From the NCBI GenBank assembly GCA_036375275.1, contig DASUSF010000101.1, forward strand, positions 1 through 14,609: 14,609 bases of DNA, given 5' to 3'. The notes under the pieces were generated by a model. It saw only the letters and a program-made list of their open reading frames with translations, searched no databases and had not been told where the DNA came from. Of the stretch, positions 14,177 through 14,609 are shown in pieces. The position numbers and the translations under genes were made by a program. Source of the DNA: DASUSF01 sp036375275 (GTDB lineage Bacteria; Pseudomonadota; Alphaproteobacteria; Geminicoccales; Geminicoccaceae). How positions within the stretch are numbered: position 1 is the stretch's first letter; each line of letters begins with the position of its first letter.

Positions 14177-14609
14177 CAGATCCTTCTCCCGCTGCGCCAG
14201 GGCCGGTTGCCCCGGCCCTCGGCGAGCACGGTCTCGCCTCCGATCGCCCTCTGGCCGGGCACGACCAGAGGCGACATCCCGTCGGGCAGGTAGACGTCCG
14301 CCCGGCTGCCGAAGCGGATCAGCGCGATCCGCTCGCCCGCCCGGAGCTCCTGCCCCTCGCGGACGAAGCCGACGATCCGGCGCGCGACCAGCCCGGCGAT
14401 CAGGACCACGCCGAGGGCCTCTCCGCTCGACGTCTCGAGGCGCAGCGACTGCCGCTCGTTCTCCTCCGACGCCTTGTCCAGCGCGGCGTTCAGAAACTTG
14501 CCGGGGCGGTAGGCGAGGCGGGCGATGCGGCCGGTGGCGGGCGCCCGGTTGACGTGCACGTCGAAGATGCTGAGGAAGACGCTGATGCAGGTCCGCGGCG
14601 CGTCGCCGA
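14176..14609 (-). CDS. psd: Phosphatidylserine decarboxylase proenzyme, C-terminal part (runs off right edge)
   Basis: The minus frame is open from the right edge, giving 143 codons without the start. The fragment begins GDAPRTCISVFLSIFDVHVN then RAPATGRI. This is the Psd core, and its His (in DVHVNR) belongs to the autocleavage triad. Further on, IRFGSRADVYLP contains the Gly-Ser bond at which the proenzyme cuts itself; the Ser (codon 14307-14305) becomes the pyruvoyl prosthetic group. Sequence after the cut is about 43 residues, as in the short, roughly 210-230 residue alphaproteobacterial form. The enzyme converts phosphatidylserine to phosphatidylethanolamine at the membrane. A GTG at 14559 is in frame but is internal, because conserved family sequence continues upstream of it. 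The stop overlaps the pssA start. Confidence 0.96.
   Translation of the reverse strand, partial: GDAPRTCISVFLSIFDVHVNRAPATGRIARLAYRPGKFLNAALDKASEENERQSLRLETSSGEALGVVLIAGLVARRIVGFVREGQELRAGERIALIRFGSRADVYLPDGMSPLVVPGQRAIGGETVLAEGRGNRPWRSGRRI

Noticed and set aside
11795..14293. An 832-codon plus-strand open frame opposite the stress protein, phosphatidyltransferases and psd
   Set aside because: Low-complexity Arg/Glu/His/Gln-rich translation with no domain; antisense shadow of four clear minus-strand genes.

Overview
The window is a very GC-rich stretch (about 70% by eye) of what is most likely an alphaproteobacterial chromosome, perhaps Rhodospirillales or Geminicoccales-like. The main reasons are a psd-pssA operon encoding a short-form phosphatidylserine decarboxylase, a YqaA-type DedA gene followed by dsbB, and a FecR-domain gene next to a CHASE2-type cyclase. 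This placement is inference from gene content. The coding is dense, codon use is uniform, and several genes appear to start at GTG. I see no rRNA, tRNA, CRISPR array, insertion sequence, integrase or prophage gene.

Left block, minus strand, 3265 to 1: a small CoA-binding-domain protein, a CHASE2 receptor with a class III nucleotidyl cyclase domain, and the N-terminal part of an exported FecR-domain protein that runs off the left edge. A 94-base divergent spacer separates this block from the next.

Central block, plus strand, 3360 to 9548: polA (DNA polymerase I), a MeaB/ArgK-type GTPase overlapping its end, and a small exported His-rich protein coupled to the GTPase gene by an ATGA overlap. 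After two spacers come a DUF6134-like exported protein and a COG2055 malate/lactate-type dehydrogenase. The Pol I is unusual. Two of the four 3'-5' exonuclease catalytic positions are replaced, and the O-helix carries Tyr at the position that is Phe in E. coli Pol I.

Right block, 9683 to 14609: a solitary NfeD-like membrane protein (minus), then YqaA/DedA and DsbB membrane proteins (plus). Facing them on the minus strand is a phospholipid operon (psd, pssA and a second CDP-alcohol phosphatidyltransferase) followed by a tandem universal stress protein. psd runs off the right edge. PssA makes phosphatidylserine and Psd decarboxylates it to phosphatidylethanolamine. The substrate of the third enzyme cannot be told from sequence.

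I do not see a clearly new multi-gene system. The items most worth checking are the altered Pol I active sites, the altered base-recognition residues of the cyclase, the small His-rich exported protein tied to the GTPase, and the second phosphatidyltransferase in the psd operon. Spacers hold a few GC-rich inverted repeats but no convincing sigma-70 promoter that I could defend.
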